NCBI RefSeq assembly: GCF_000938305.1
Contig: NZ_JYMT01000038.1
Coordinates: forward strand, 318,136 to 382,135
Reading direction: 5' to 3'
Source: Bradyrhizobium sp. LTSP885
GTDB lineage: Bacteria > Pseudomonadota > Alphaproteobacteria > Rhizobiales > Xanthobacteraceae
Length of the DNA: 64,000 bases
Shown here: positions 1 through 8,694 of the stretch, in pieces
Numbering within the stretch: position 1 is the first letter of the stretch
Layout: every line of letters begins with the position of its first letter
Translations under genes and position numbers: made by a program
Notes under the pieces: model-generated
Seen by the model: the letters and a program-made list of their open reading frames with translations, nothing else
Database searches by the model: none
Told to the model about the DNA's origin: nothing

Positions 1-470
1 ACGAATATTGGGAGACGTTGACCAGCGACACCAGGATCGTGCGCAACGGCGCCAAGATCATGTCGGTGCGCGATAACGGCCGTTTCGTGCAGGAGATCGC
101 GCGCGAGCACGGCGGCTTCGGCAAATTCCTCGCGACGTGGCCGTCGTCGGATCAGATCGGGTTGCTGGACTTGCTGGCCAGACGCGGCAGCCGGCTCGGC
201 GGCCAGACCGGGCAGATGCTGCTGCGCTTTCTCGGCTGGGATGGCTTCGTCACCTCGCGCGACGTCGTCGCCTGCCTGCGCGACGCCGGCCTCGATATCG
301 CCGAGGAGGTCAAATCCAAGCGCGATCTCGCCAGGGTTCAGGCGCAGTTCAATGCCTGGGCCGAGGAGACCGGTTTACCCTACGGGCACATCTCGCACAT
401 CTGCGCGATGTCGATCGGAGAGAACCGCACCGCGGAGGAGATCGTCGCACGCACCCGGAGCGACCACTGA
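1..470 (+). CDS. DNA-3-methyladenine glycosylase I-like protein, 5' end cut by window edge
   Basis: This is the C-terminal part of a Tag/COG2818-type DNA glycosylase, which removes alkylated adenine in base excision repair. The frame is open through the left edge (codons from position 3 encode EYWETL), so the start lies outside the window; the TTG at 18 is internal. The visible segments DTRIVRNGAKI, SVRDNGRF, GSRLGGQTGQ and SRDVV, followed by SKRDL and an F-N-A-W motif, match my memory of this family's C-terminal half. The zinc- and base-binding N-terminal residues cannot be checked here. It ends 57 bp before the TetR gene and is probably not co-transcribed with it. Confidence 0.8.
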   Translation, partial: EYWETLTSDTRIVRNGAKIMSVRDNGRFVQEIAREHGGFGKFLATWPSSDQIGLLDLLARRGSRLGGQTGQMLLRFLGWDGFVTSRDVVACLRDAGLDIAEEVKSKRDLARVQAQFNAWAEETGLPYGHISHICAMSIGENRTAEEIVARTRSDH

Positions 471-500
471 TTGCGCCGCACAAATTCGTGACTTGATTTC

Positions 501-521
501 GGGATCGATTGTTTCCTAAAT
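501..521 (-). promoter_or_regulatory. Putative TetR operator, copy 1
   Basis: A 21-bp site immediately before the TetR start. On the minus strand it matches positions 1159-1179 in 20 of 21 bases; 506-521 is a perfect 16-bp inverted copy of 1159-1174. The core GGAAACAATCG plus ATCC forms an imperfect dyad (GGAA ... TTCC type). Placement before the regulator and again before the exporter suggests autoregulation. Operator function is inferred. Confidence 0.6.
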
Positions 522-527
522 GAGCAA

Positions 528-1148
528 ATGAAAGCGATGGCAAAGTCGACACAAGAGGCCGGACGCCCGCGCGGGCGGCCGCGCGAGTTCGACGTCGACG
601 AGGCGCTCGACAAGGCCATCAGGGTATTTTGCGAACAGGGTTACAACGCCACCTCGATCGGTGACCTAGCCGAGGCCATGGGGCTGGCGTCGGGCAGCAT
701 CTACAAGGCCTTCAGGGACAAGCGGGCGGTATTCCTGGCGGCGCTCGATCGTTACAAGCTCCTGCGCAACGAGCAGCTTGCATCGGTTGCCCGCACAGGG
801 TCGGCGCGCGATCGGCTGCGTGCGGTGCTCGGCTTCTATATCGATTCATCGAAGGGCGTCGAAGGTCGGCGCGGCTGTATGTTCGTCGGTAGCGCGGTGG
901 AGCTTGCGATCGTCGATCGGGAGGTCGCGGCGCGCGTCGGCGCCAGCCTCTCGCGGAATGAGGCGTTTCTCGCGGATTTGATTCGGCAGGGACAGGTCGA
1001 CGGATCGGTTTCCGGGAAAATCAACCCCGAGGACACGGCGCGCATCATGGTCTGCCTCACGCAAGGCCTGCGGGTGGTCGGAAAATCCGGGCGCGCCCCG
1101 TCTGACACGTCAGCCGCAGTCGATATCGCAATGAAACTGCTGGCCTGA
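528..1148 (+). CDS. TetR/AcrR-family transcriptional regulator
   Basis: A 206-residue TetR repressor. The N-terminus carries a basic arginine/proline stretch (RPRGRP, residues 13-18), then the TetR helix-turn-helix around residues 22-68 with the signature TSIGDLAEAMG followed by GSIYKAFRDK. The C-terminal ligand domain contains GCMF and a conserved-looking dimerisation helix but does not reveal the ligand. ATG at 537 is an alternative start; neither ATG has a strong ribosome site. It is followed after 47 bp by an MFS exporter gene, and near-identical inverted sites lie just before each gene, so it probably represses itself and the exporter until a drug-like or metabolic ligand binds. Confidence 0.88.
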   Translation: MKAMAKSTQEAGRPRGRPREFDVDEALDKAIRVFCEQGYNATSIGDLAEAMGLASGSIYKAFRDKRAVFLAALDRYKLLRNEQLASVARTGSARDRLRAVLGFYIDSSKGVEGRRGCMFVGSAVELAIVDREVAARVGASLSRNEAFLADLIRQGQVDGSVSGKINPEDTARIMVCLTQGLRVVGKSGRAPSDTSAAVDIAMKLLA

Positions 1149-1158
1149 TCTTTTGGTT

Positions 1159-1179
1159 ATTTAGGAAACAATCGTTCCC
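1159..1179 (+). promoter_or_regulatory. Putative TetR operator, copy 2, before MFS gene
   Basis: Inverted partner of the site at 501-521 (20/21 identity), lying 16 bp before the MFS start codon. It contains the imperfect dyad GGAAACAATCGTTCC at 1164-1178. Its position between regulator and exporter fits control of the exporter by the adjacent TetR protein. Confidence 0.6.
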
Positions 1180-1195
1180 AAAATATGGAGACTCC

Positions 1196-2395
1196 ATGAC
1201 GACGATCGCATCCGACACCCGGCCGGAGCCGGACTCGGTGTCCACCTGGCTCACCTTCCTGCTGGCGCTGTCCTGCGGCCTGATTGCCGCCAACATCTAC
1301 TATGCCCAGCCGCTCGCGGGGCCGATCGCGGCCGAGCTCGGCCTGCGGCCGCAATCCGCCGGCCTGATCGTGACCATGACCCAGATCGGTTACGGCGTAG
1401 GCCTGCTGCTGATCGTTCCGCTCGGCGATCTCATCGAGAACCGCCGGTTGATCACGTCCGTGATCGCGCTCGCCGCAGTCGCGCTGGTCGCTGCGGCGCT
1501 ATCGACACATCCGCTGCCGTTCCTCGCCGCCGCGCTATCGGTTGGCTTCGGATCCGTCGCAGTGCAGATCCTGCTGCCCTATGCGGGTCATTTGGCACCC
1601 GAGCGTATCAGGGGCCAGGTCGTCGGCAACGTCGCGAGCGGCTTGCTACTCGGGATCATGCTGGCCCGCCCGGTGTCGAGCTTCGTCGCGTCGGTGTCGT
1701 CCTGGCATGCGGTCTACTGGATGTCGTCCGCGATCATGGCGGCACTGGCCATCCTGCTGCGCTGGACGTTGCCGCCACGGATTCCGCAGGGTCGTCTTGG
1801 CTATGGCGAGCTGATGCGCTCCATGGTGCATCTTGCCCGCACCACGCCAATCCTGTGGCGGCGCGCGCTCTATCAGGCCAGTCTGTTCGCGGGCTTCAGC
1901 CTGTTCTGGACCACCGTGCCGCTGGTGCTGGCCGGGCCCGCCTTCCGGCTGTCGCAGTCCGGAATCGCGGTGTTCGCGCTGCTCGGTGTTGCAGGTGCCA
2001 TCTCTGCACCGATCGCGGGACGCCTCGCGGATCGGGGTTGGACGCGCCCCGCGACCGCCGCATCGATGGTGCTGACCAGTGCCGGATTTGCGCTCACACT
2101 TGTCGTCGCGCCGGGCTCGATGCTTTCACTGGTGCTGTTTGTCGTGGCCGCAATAGCGATCGATTTCGGCGTGCAGGCCAATGTCGTGCTCGGCTTCCGC
2201 ACGCTGTTCGTGCTCGGCGCGGACTCGCGAAGCCGGCTCAACGGGCTCTACATGGCGACGTTCTTCCTGGCCGGCGCGCTCGGTTCGGCGGTCGGCGGCT
2301 GGGCCTACGTCTCAGGAGGCTGGCTGCTTGCGGCCGTCATCGGCGGCGTGCTGCCGCTGCTTGCGCTCGTCTATCTCGCGACGGAGAAAAAGTAG
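1196..2395 (+). CDS. MFS transporter (AraJ/drug-efflux type)
   Basis: A 399-residue major facilitator with about twelve hydrophobic segments, beginning TWLTFLLALSCGLIAAN followed by IYYAQPLAGPIA, a start typical of AraJ/YdhP-like MFS exporters. The first cytoplasmic loop has the weak motif-A-like segment GDLIENRRLI. The size is normal for a 12-TM single-domain exporter in the inner membrane. The ribosome site GGAG lies at about 1187. It sits directly downstream of a TetR gene with a shared operator-like repeat, the usual arrangement for inducible efflux. Substrate unknown. It converges on map with only 18 bp between stops. Confidence 0.88.
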   Translation: MTTIASDTRPEPDSVSTWLTFLLALSCGLIAANIYYAQPLAGPIAAELGLRPQSAGLIVTMTQIGYGVGLLLIVPLGDLIENRRLITSVIALAAVALVAAALSTHPLPFLAAALSVGFGSVAVQILLPYAGHLAPERIRGQVVGNVASGLLLGIMLARPVSSFVASVSSWHAVYWMSSAIMAALAILLRWTLPPRIPQGRLGYGELMRSMVHLARTTPILWRRALYQASLFAGFSLFWTTVPLVLAGPAFRLSQSGIAVFALLGVAGAISAPIAGRLADRGWTRPATAASMVLTSAGFALTLVVAPGSMLSLVLFVVAAIAIDFGVQANVVLGFRTLFVLGADSRSRLNGLYMATFFLAGALGSAVGGWAYVSGGWLLAAVIGGVLPLLALVYLATEKK

Positions 2396-2413
2396 ATGCG
2401 GGCCGACGCAGTC

Positions 2414-3241
2414 TTAGACTGTAACCCACGGCTTCTCGCCGTGGAGCTCCGACAGCGTGAAGATCTCGACGCCGTTGGCGGTGACGCCGACGGAGTGTTC
2501 GAACTGCGCCGAAAGCGAGCGATCGCGGGTCACCGCGGTCCAGCCGTCGGACAGGATCTTCACATGCGGCTTGCCGAGATTGATCATCGGCTCGATGGTG
2601 AAGAACATGCCGGGCCGCAGCGGCACGCCTTCGCCGGGCCGGCCGATATGGATGATGTTCGGCTCGTCGTGGAACAGGCGGCCGAGGCCGTGGCCGCAGA
2701 AATCGCGCACCACGCTCATGCCCTGCGGCTCGACGTAGCTCTGGATGGCGTGGCCGATATCGCCGGTGGTGGCGCCGGGCTTCACCGCGGCGATGCCGCG
2801 CATCATCGCTTCATAGGTCACTTCGATCAGCCGCTCGGCCTTGCGCGCGATCGGACCGATCGCATACATCCGGCTGGAATCGCCGTACCAGCCGTCGACG
2901 ATGAAGGTGACGTCGACATTGACGATGTCGCCTTCCTTCAGCGGGCGGTCGCCGGGCATGCCGTGGCAGACCACGTGATTGATCGAGGTGCAGGTCGAGT
3001 AGCGATAGCCGCGATACATTAGCGTCGCCGGATAGGCGCCGTGGCTGAAAGCGAAGTCGCGGACGAACTCGTCGATGACCGAGGTCGCGACGCCCGGCTT
3101 GACGATGTCGGTGAGTGCGTCGAGGCATTTCGAGACCAGCGCGCCCGCCTTGCGCATGCCGGCGAAGCCGCTCTCGCCGTGCAGCTTGATCTGACCGGTC
3201 TTGCGGAGGGAGGTGGTGTCGGTGGTTTCGATATAGCTCAT
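2414..3241 (-). CDS. map: Methionine aminopeptidase, type I
   Basis: Removes the initiator methionine from nascent proteins whose second residue is small. The 275-residue protein shows the full dinuclear metal site: D110 and D121 (NVDVT ... DGWYGD), H184 (FCGHGLG), E217 (FTIEPM) and E248 (QFEHSV). Each is offset by 13 from the E. coli residues D97, D108, H171, E204 and E235. The N-terminal extension relative to E. coli is short and lacks a zinc-finger. The start MSYIETTDTT is plausible. It stands alone, transcribed towards the MFS gene. The identification is secure. Confidence 0.97.
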   Translation of the reverse strand: MSYIETTDTTSLRKTGQIKLHGESGFAGMRKAGALVSKCLDALTDIVKPGVATSVIDEFVRDFAFSHGAYPATLMYRGYRYSTCTSINHVVCHGMPGDRPLKEGDIVNVDVTFIVDGWYGDSSRMYAIGPIARKAERLIEVTYEAMMRGIAAVKPGATTGDIGHAIQSYVEPQGMSVVRDFCGHGLGRLFHDEPNIIHIGRPGEGVPLRPGMFFTIEPMINLGKPHVKILSDGWTAVTRDRSLSAQFEHSVGVTANGVEIFTLSELHGEKPWVTV

Positions 3242-3355
3242 GGGCGGATCGCTTCAGGGGCAAAAGGGCTGATTTGAGGGTCTAATTTAATGATCGGGGC
3301 GGCAGGTGCAAGCCAAGGTTGGGCATGGGGACAATGCGCAAACGGCCCAATTCTA

Positions 3356-3425
3356 GAGCATGATCCGGACCCGAAGGGCCGCGTTAGCGCAAAGTGGAGG
3401 CCGGTTTTCCGAAATGATCATGCTC
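3356..3425. repeat. Dispersed palindromic repeat, GAGCATGATC family
   Basis: A 70-bp intergenic element bounded by GAGCATGATC and its inverse GATCATGCTC, with an internal segment ending CCGGTTTTCCGAAA. A 50-bp relative with the same ends and the same CCGGTTTTCCGAAA core lies at 58298-58347. This copy carries about 20 extra bases in the middle. It is located just after the stop of the MscS gene and may also act as a transcript-end hairpin. Confidence 0.85.
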
Positions 3426-3430
3426 AAAAG

Positions 3431-4747
3431 CTAAGTGGAAACCTCCACCACGCTCTCCACCGGGAGCGCGCCACCGCGGACCCGGAGTTCCCGCACCGGA
3501 TAGGGCACCTTGATGCCATTGCCCTTGAAGCCGTCCCACAGCGCCAGCATCACGTCGCTTTTCACCCTGTCCATGCCGTCGGGGTCGGCGATCCAGAAGG
3601 TCAGCGAGAACTTCATGCCGAACTCGGCGAATTCGGTCAGGACGCAGGATGGCGGCTTGCCCTTTGTTGCGCGCTCATGGGCGGCGGCGGTGTCGGTCGC
3701 GAGCTTGCAGACCAGCCGGGGATCGGCGTCGTAATTGGCGGCGAAGGCGATCTTCACCAGCGTGTTCTTGTCGGTATAGGTCCAATTGGTGACCTTCTGC
3801 GTCACCAGATCCTCGTTCGGGATCAGGAATTCGCGGCCGTCGCCGGCGGCGACCGAGATGTAGCGGGTCTTCATCGCGCTGATCTTGCCCTGGCTCTCGC
3901 CGATGGTGACGAGATCGCCGGGCTTCACCGATTTGTCGACCAGGAGGATCAGCCCGCTGATGAAATTGGCGACGATCTTCTGCAGACCAAGACCGATACC
4001 GACGCCGGCTGCACCTGTGAACACCGCCAGCGCGGAGAGGTTGATGCCGACCGCGTCGAGCGCGATCGCGATCGCCACCACCATCAAGCCGATCCGGATG
4101 ATCTTGACCAGCAGCACCTGGATCGACGGCGTCAGGTCGGTGGCGCTGTTGATGCGGCTCTCGGCGAAATTGCTGGCGATGTTGGTCAGCCACAGCGCCA
4201 CGATCAACAGCGCGCCGGCCTTGATCAGCAACAGCGGCGTCAGCCGCAGGCCCCCGACCAAGATCCCGAACGAATCCAGCGTGTCGGCGGCCCAGTCGAG
4301 CTGGCCGATGATGCTCAGCGCCGCGACCAGCCACGCCGCGATCGATACCAGCTTGACGATAAAGGCGTTGTCGATCACCGACGTCACGAGGCGGATCACC
4401 AGCCAGGCCAGCGCCAGCTTGGCGGAGACCGCAATCAGATAGCTGCGGCTCGGCCAGGTCATGTGCCACATGACGATGCGCGAGACGACCATCAGGACCG
4501 CGAACACGGCGGTTGAGGCGCTCTTCACCATCACGCGCGCGAAGTGCCGCAGCGGCAGCGGCCAGCGGATCGCCAGCGACGACATCTCGACCCGCGCGTG
4601 GATCGCGGTGTCGGCCGCGTACGCAAACCCCGCGGCCGCGAGGATGATGCCGAATTGCAGGTAGAACCACGGCGAGGTGATCTCGGCGCCGACCGAACTC
4701 GCCGCCATTTTGATCGATTCCAGGAGGTCGTCCAGGCCCATGTCCAT
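3431..4747 (-). CDS. MscS-family mechanosensitive ion channel
   Basis: A 438-residue membrane protein. About five or six hydrophobic segments occupy residues 25-250, followed by the MscS pore helix and upper beta domain: the glycine/alanine-rich segment GAAGVGIGLGLQKIVANF, then ISGLILLVDKSVKPGD, the diagnostic region of the family. The cytoplasmic alpha/beta domain follows (FLIPNEDLVTQKVTNW). Such channels open on membrane tension and release solutes during hypo-osmotic shock. The protein is longer than E. coli MscS (286 aa) because of extra N-terminal membrane segments, resembling YnaI/YbdG-type members. It is divergent from the K+/H+ antiporter gene across 234 bp, so both neighbours concern ion/turgor homeostasis, although co-regulation is not shown. 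Confidence 0.92.
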   Translation of the reverse strand: MDMGLDDLLESIKMAASSVGAEITSPWFYLQFGIILAAAGFAYAADTAIHARVEMSSLAIRWPLPLRHFARVMVKSASTAVFAVLMVVSRIVMWHMTWPSRSYLIAVSAKLALAWLVIRLVTSVIDNAFIVKLVSIAAWLVAALSIIGQLDWAADTLDSFGILVGGLRLTPLLLIKAGALLIVALWLTNIASNFAESRINSATDLTPSIQVLLVKIIRIGLMVVAIAIALDAVGINLSALAVFTGAAGVGIGLGLQKIVANFISGLILLVDKSVKPGDLVTIGESQGKISAMKTRYISVAAGDGREFLIPNEDLVTQKVTNWTYTDKNTLVKIAFAANYDADPRLVCKLATDTAAAHERATKGKPPSCVLTEFAEFGMKFSLTFWIADPDGMDRVKSDVMLALWDGFKGNGIKVPYPVRELRVRGGALPVESVVEVST

Positions 4748-4981
4748 CGGCTAAATCTCAATCTGCGCGCGGGTCAGGCGAATGTGATTCGAATGCCCGG
4801 TAGAATCCCACAAAGGCGCCTGTGCGACCATCGATACAACACGGTGCCGAGGCGACGTCGGGCTGCAAATGCGGGCACATTGCCGCTGATGTCATAAAAT
4901 GGGTTGGCGTCCAAGTGTGGCGACGATAAGGATGCAATTGCAAGTATTTCACACATCTGAAGGCGCAAGCTCTAAAGGTTC

Positions 4982-6775
4982 ATGGCTTCCCTCGACTCGG
5001 TCAGCATAGCGATCCTGCTCGGCGCGGCTCTGGTGATGGCCGGCATCCTGTCGAGCCTGCTGGCATTGCGGTTCGGCGCCCCCCTGCTGCTGGTGTTCTT
5101 GCTGGTCGGCATGCTGGCCGGCGATTCCGGGCCGGGCCGGCTGCAGTTCGACGACGTCCGCACCACCTATCTGGTCGGCTCGGTGGCGCTGGCGCTGATT
5201 CTGTTCGACGGCGGATTGAAGACGCGATTTACCAGCATTCGCACCGTGCTGGCGCCCTCGATGATGCTGGCAACCGTCGGCGTGCTCTTGACCGCGCTGA
5301 TCACGGCGCCGGTCGCCCGTTATGTGCTCGATCTCAACTGGACCGAGTCGTTCCTGGTCGGCGCCGTCGTCGCCTCGACCGACGCCGCGGCGGTGTTCCT
5401 GCTGGTGCACACGCAGGGCCTGCGGCTGCGCCCGCGCGTCGGCGCGACGCTGGAGGCGGAATCCGGCACCAACGATCCGTTTGCGGTCTTCCTCACCCTG
5501 ATGCTGGTCGAGTTCATCTCGGTCGGCCAAAGCTCGGCGTTGCACATCGCGATGGAGTTCATCCAGGAAGCGGTGCTCGGCGCCATCATCGGTGTGATCG
5601 GCGGGCGGCTGGTGGTGGTGGCGCTGAACCGTGTGGCACTGCCGCAGGGCCTGCACGCGCCGTTCGTCACGACCGCCGCGCTGGTGATCTTCGGCGGCTC
5701 GCAGATGGTGCATGCCTCGGGCTTTCTTGCCGTCTACCTCGCCGGCATCGTCATCGCCAACCGGCCGACCCGCGCGCACAATTCCGTGGTGACGTTCCTC
5801 GACGCCGCGACCTGGCTGGCGCAGATCGTGATGTTCGTGCTGCTCGGCCTCCTGGTGTCGCCGCATCGCCTGCTCTCGAGCGCCGGCGGCGCGGTGGCGG
5901 TGGCATTTGCGCTGATGCTGGTGGCGCGGCCGCTGGCGGTGCTGATTTGTCTCGCGCCGTTCAAGTTCAACTGGCGGGAGAAGATCTTCATCGCCTGGAC
6001 CGGCCTGCGCGGCGCGGTCGCGATCTTCCTGGCGTCGATCCCGATGCTGGTCGGCCTGTCGAAGGCCTATCTGTATTTCGACGTCGCGTTCGTCGTCGTC
6101 ATCATCTCGCTGTTGCTGCAGGGCTGGACGCTGGCGCCGGCGGCGCGGCGGCTGCATGTTGCGCTGCCGCGCGCCGAACGCGGCCCGCGCCGTGTCGAAC
6201 TGGACCTGCCGGGCCAGCTCGAGCAGCAGCTGGTCGGCTATCCGGTGCGGCCGAAGAGCCTGTATTTCCGGCGCGGGCTGATCCCGTCCTGGTCGAAGCC
6301 GACCTTGGTGATCCGCAATCAGCAGATCCTGACCCCCGTAGAGGCCGACCCGGTCGCACCCGGCGACTATATCTATCTGCTGGCGCCGCCGGAGCGGGCC
6401 GACGCGCTCGACCGCTTCTTTGTCGACATGGCGCCATCGAGCACGCCCGATCCGCATCTGCTTGGCGACTTCATGGTGTCGGGCGAGCACACGCTGGGCG
6501 AGCTTGCCGAGATCTATGGCGTCAAGGTCGACGAACAGCAGGCCAAGCTGACGCTCGCGGACTATTTCGACGTCAACCTCGACCGCGCGCCGAAGCAAGG
6601 CGCCGAACTCGCGCTCGATTCGATCGTGCTGGTGGCGCGCAATATCGGTGGCGGTCGCGTCAATGTGGTCGGCCTCCGCCTGCCGGAGGAAGAGGAGGAG
6701 GCCGTGCCGCAGACGCGCATGCAGGCGGTCCGGCGCAAGCTCGCCGACATCTGGGCATCGGTGGCGGGCGTCTGA
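4982..6775 (+). CDS. Potassium/proton antiporter, NhaP2/CvrA type (CPA1)
   Basis: A 597-residue antiporter with an N-terminal Na+/H+ exchanger domain (about residues 8-390, some 12 membrane segments). It carries LFDGGLKT in an early transmembrane region and ASTDAAAVF, the acidic ion-binding region typical of CPA1 proteins. The cytoplasmic tail holds a TrkA_C-like domain (about 400-490, including PGDYIYLLAPPE) and a further C-terminal domain (about 490-580). Length and architecture match NhaP2/CvrA, which exchange cytoplasmic K+ for H+. The tail suggests ligand control. The stop lies only 16 bp from the stop of the convergent proline-rich protein gene. Confidence 0.9.
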   Translation: MASLDSVSIAILLGAALVMAGILSSLLALRFGAPLLLVFLLVGMLAGDSGPGRLQFDDVRTTYLVGSVALALILFDGGLKTRFTSIRTVLAPSMMLATVGVLLTALITAPVARYVLDLNWTESFLVGAVVASTDAAAVFLLVHTQGLRLRPRVGATLEAESGTNDPFAVFLTLMLVEFISVGQSSALHIAMEFIQEAVLGAIIGVIGGRLVVVALNRVALPQGLHAPFVTTAALVIFGGSQMVHASGFLAVYLAGIVIANRPTRAHNSVVTFLDAATWLAQIVMFVLLGLLVSPHRLLSSAGGAVAVAFALMLVARPLAVLICLAPFKFNWREKIFIAWTGLRGAVAIFLASIPMLVGLSKAYLYFDVAFVVVIISLLLQGWTLAPAARRLHVALPRAERGPRRVELDLPGQLEQQLVGYPVRPKSLYFRRGLIPSWSKPTLVIRNQQILTPVEADPVAPGDYIYLLAPPERADALDRFFVDMAPSSTPDPHLLGDFMVSGEHTLGELAEIYGVKVDEQQAKLTLADYFDVNLDRAPKQGAELALDSIVLVARNIGGGRVNVVGLRLPEEEEEAVPQTRMQAVRRKLADIWASVAGV

Positions 6776-6791
6776 ACCTTCAGGCCGCGGC

Positions 6792-7922
6792 TCACTGCTT
6801 GCGCAGGAAGCTCGAATCCGGCGCGAATTTCTTGATCATCTCCGACAGGTCATCGTCGACCGGCGCGCTCGGCAGATCCTTGGCCGGATCTTTGGCGGCA
6901 GAGGCGGGTGTGGCCGGATCGGCGGGGCCGGAGGCCTTCTCGCCGGAGATCTCGGCAAGCGCCGCGAGCAATGATTCATCCAGATCGTCGGCCGGCGTGC
7001 TTGCCGGCGGGACCGGCGGCGGAACGGGCTTCTGCTCCTTCGGCGCAGTGCGGACATCCGGCTCGGGCTTCGTCGGCAGAGGAGGGGGCTCCGGCGATGG
7101 AGCAGGCTTCGGCGGATCGATCCGCCTGGCGGAGGCTTCCGCGACGGCGGCGATCAGTGACGCTTCGAGGTCGGCAGGTGCGCTTGCCGGCAACGGCACC
7201 GGCGGCGGCGATTGGCCGAGCTTCGGATCGCTGGGCGCGCTGCGGAAAGCCGGCTCCCGCCGCGTCACCGGCGATGGCCGGACCTCTGCCGCCCTGGCTG
7301 GCGGTGGCGGATCTGGCCGCTCGGCGGGGGACTTGGCGGATGCCTCTTCGAAGGCCGCGATCAGGGACGCCTCGAGGTCTGCGGCCGGGTCGGCCGGTAC
7401 GGGTGGCGGCCGCGGTCCCGGTGGCGGAGCTGCCGGCGGGGGCGGCCGGCTGCCGCGGGCGCGTGCGATGATCCCGTCAACGATCGCGCCGAGCCGGCTC
7501 TTGTCGGGCGCGGCGAGATAGCTGATCGCCAGCTCGTCGACATATTGCGGGCCGTAATCGGCGAGAACATTGGCCAGCTGCGCGATATCGGGATCGCGCT
7601 CGACCAGCTGGCGCCACGCCTCCTTGTCGTAGGGCGCGCCGTTGCTCTTGGACGGCCACGCGACCCGGCGGGGCTGACGTGGCGGCGCGGTGTCACGAGA
7701 GACGACAGGCTCGAATTTCGGTGGCTGCAGCCCGGGTCCCGTCAGGGCAAGGTTGAGGCCCGCCGGAACCGCCATCGCGACATCGGTCCGGCGCCGGCTC
7801 CGCTCGGCGACCTGGAGCGAGATCAGCCCGACGCCCATCAGCAGGAATCCAAGCGCAGCCCATGCGACCGTGGCGCACATGAGCATTCCGATCAGCAACG
7901 TTATCCAGCCAGCAAATCGCAA
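6792..7922 (-). CDS. Proline-rich membrane-anchored protein with repeated DLxxSLxAA motifs, unknown function
   Basis: I do not recognise this 376-residue protein. Residues 1-40 contain hydrophobic stretches (GWITLLIGMLMCATVAW, then GFLLMGVGLISL), so it is probably anchored in the inner membrane. A folded-looking segment at about 90-155 (YDKEAWRQLVERDPD ... PQYVDELAISYLA) precedes a long Pro/Ala linker region. Within the linker are three spaced copies of an amphipathic motif: DLEASLIAAFEEAS, DLEASLIAAVAEAS and DDLDESLLAALAEIS. A shorter acidic relative (DDDLSEMIKKFAP) lies at the C-terminus. The annotated start is TTG and no in-frame ATG lies upstream close by; an internal ATG at residue 13 or 15 would remove the membrane anchor. 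It converges on the antiporter gene. Confidence 0.7.
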   Translation of the reverse strand: MRFAGWITLLIGMLMCATVAWAALGFLLMGVGLISLQVAERSRRRTDVAMAVPAGLNLALTGPGLQPPKFEPVVSRDTAPPRQPRRVAWPSKSNGAPYDKEAWRQLVERDPDIAQLANVLADYGPQYVDELAISYLAAPDKSRLGAIVDGIIARARGSRPPPPAAPPPGPRPPPVPADPAADLEASLIAAFEEASAKSPAERPDPPPPARAAEVRPSPVTRREPAFRSAPSDPKLGQSPPPVPLPASAPADLEASLIAAVAEASARRIDPPKPAPSPEPPPLPTKPEPDVRTAPKEQKPVPPPVPPASTPADDLDESLLAALAEISGEKASGPADPATPASAAKDPAKDLPSAPVDDDLSEMIKKFAPDSSFLRKQ

Positions 7923-8016
7923 AACGTATCTTCTCCATGTGTCCGACCCGACGTTCCAACGTGGGCCTAACGGATAAGCTTGGCTATCTTATGCCGACTT
8001 TCGTGGAAACAGAATG

Positions 8017-8694
8017 CTACTGCGGGCCTGTCAGCACCTTGACACCGCCGAAGGCGGTCACCTGGCCGCGGCGCAGCATCACGATCTGGGTGGCCAGCTG
8101 GCGAAGCTCGGCTGCGTCGTGGCTGACATAGACCATGGGAATACCGGCCTCGTCGCGCAGCCGCGCCAGATAGGGCAGGATCTCCAGCTTGCGGCCCTCG
8201 TCGAGCGCGCCCAGGGGCTCGTCCAGCAGCAACAGCCGCGGTTTGGACAACAGCGCCCGGCCCAGCGCGACGCGCTGGCGCTCGCCGCCCGAAAGCTTCC
8301 CGGGGCGCCGGTCAAGCAGGGCGCCGATGTCGAGCAGCTCGACCACGCGCTTGCGCTGCACCGGATCGTCGGCGAGACCGTTCATGCGGCGGCCATAGTC
8401 GAGATTTTGCCTGATATCGAGATGCGGAAACAGCCGCGCATCCTGGAACACGTAGCCGATGCGGCGGCGATAGGCCGGGACGTGGATACCGGCGGCGGTA
8501 TCGTCGACGGTTTCGCCGTCGATCACGATGGTGCCGCGGTCGGGGCGCAACAGCCCCGCAATGGTATTGATCAGCGAGGTCTTGCCGGAGCCGGAGGCTC
8601 CGAACAGGCCGATGACGCGGCCCTCGCTGGTGAACGAGGCCGCGAGCGTGAATTCTCCAAGCTGCTTGGTGATGTCGACGCGCAGCATCGTCAT
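8017..8694 (-). CDS. modC: Molybdate ABC transporter ATP-binding protein (short form)
   Basis: The ATPase of the molybdate importer, 225 residues. It has Walker A GASGSGKTS, signature LSGGERQRVALGRALL, Walker B LLLLDEPLGALD and the H-loop (YVSHDAAEL). The start ATG overlaps the modB stop by 4 bp; an open frame continues upstream to 9363 but that part lies antiparallel inside modB and is not coding. Classical ModC is about 350 aa with a C-terminal molybdate-binding Mop/TOBE domain. This one ends right after the ATPase domain (LTGPQ), so oxyanion sensing by the ATPase is presumably absent. Confidence 0.9.
   Translation of the reverse strand: MTMLRVDITKQLGEFTLAASFTSEGRVIGLFGASGSGKTSLINTIAGLLRPDRGTIVIDGETVDDTAAGIHVPAYRRRIGYVFQDARLFPHLDIRQNLDYGRRMNGLADDPVQRKRVVELLDIGALLDRRPGKLSGGERQRVALGRALLSKPRLLLLDEPLGALDEGRKLEILPYLARLRDEAGIPMVYVSHDAAELRQLATQIVMLRRGQVTAFGGVKVLTGPQ

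Noticed and set aside
3290..4516. Long open frame on the plus strand opposite the MscS gene
   Set aside because: Arg/Asp/Gln-rich translation with no domain; it is the antisense shadow of a clear MscS gene in GC-rich DNA. The same reasoning applies to long antisense frames at 4949-6598, 18499-19809, 20663-22384 and 25834-28113.
4748..4981. Small open frames in the gap between the MscS and antiporter genes
   Set aside because: No ribosome sites, no recognisable families, and the gap is best read as a divergent promoter region.
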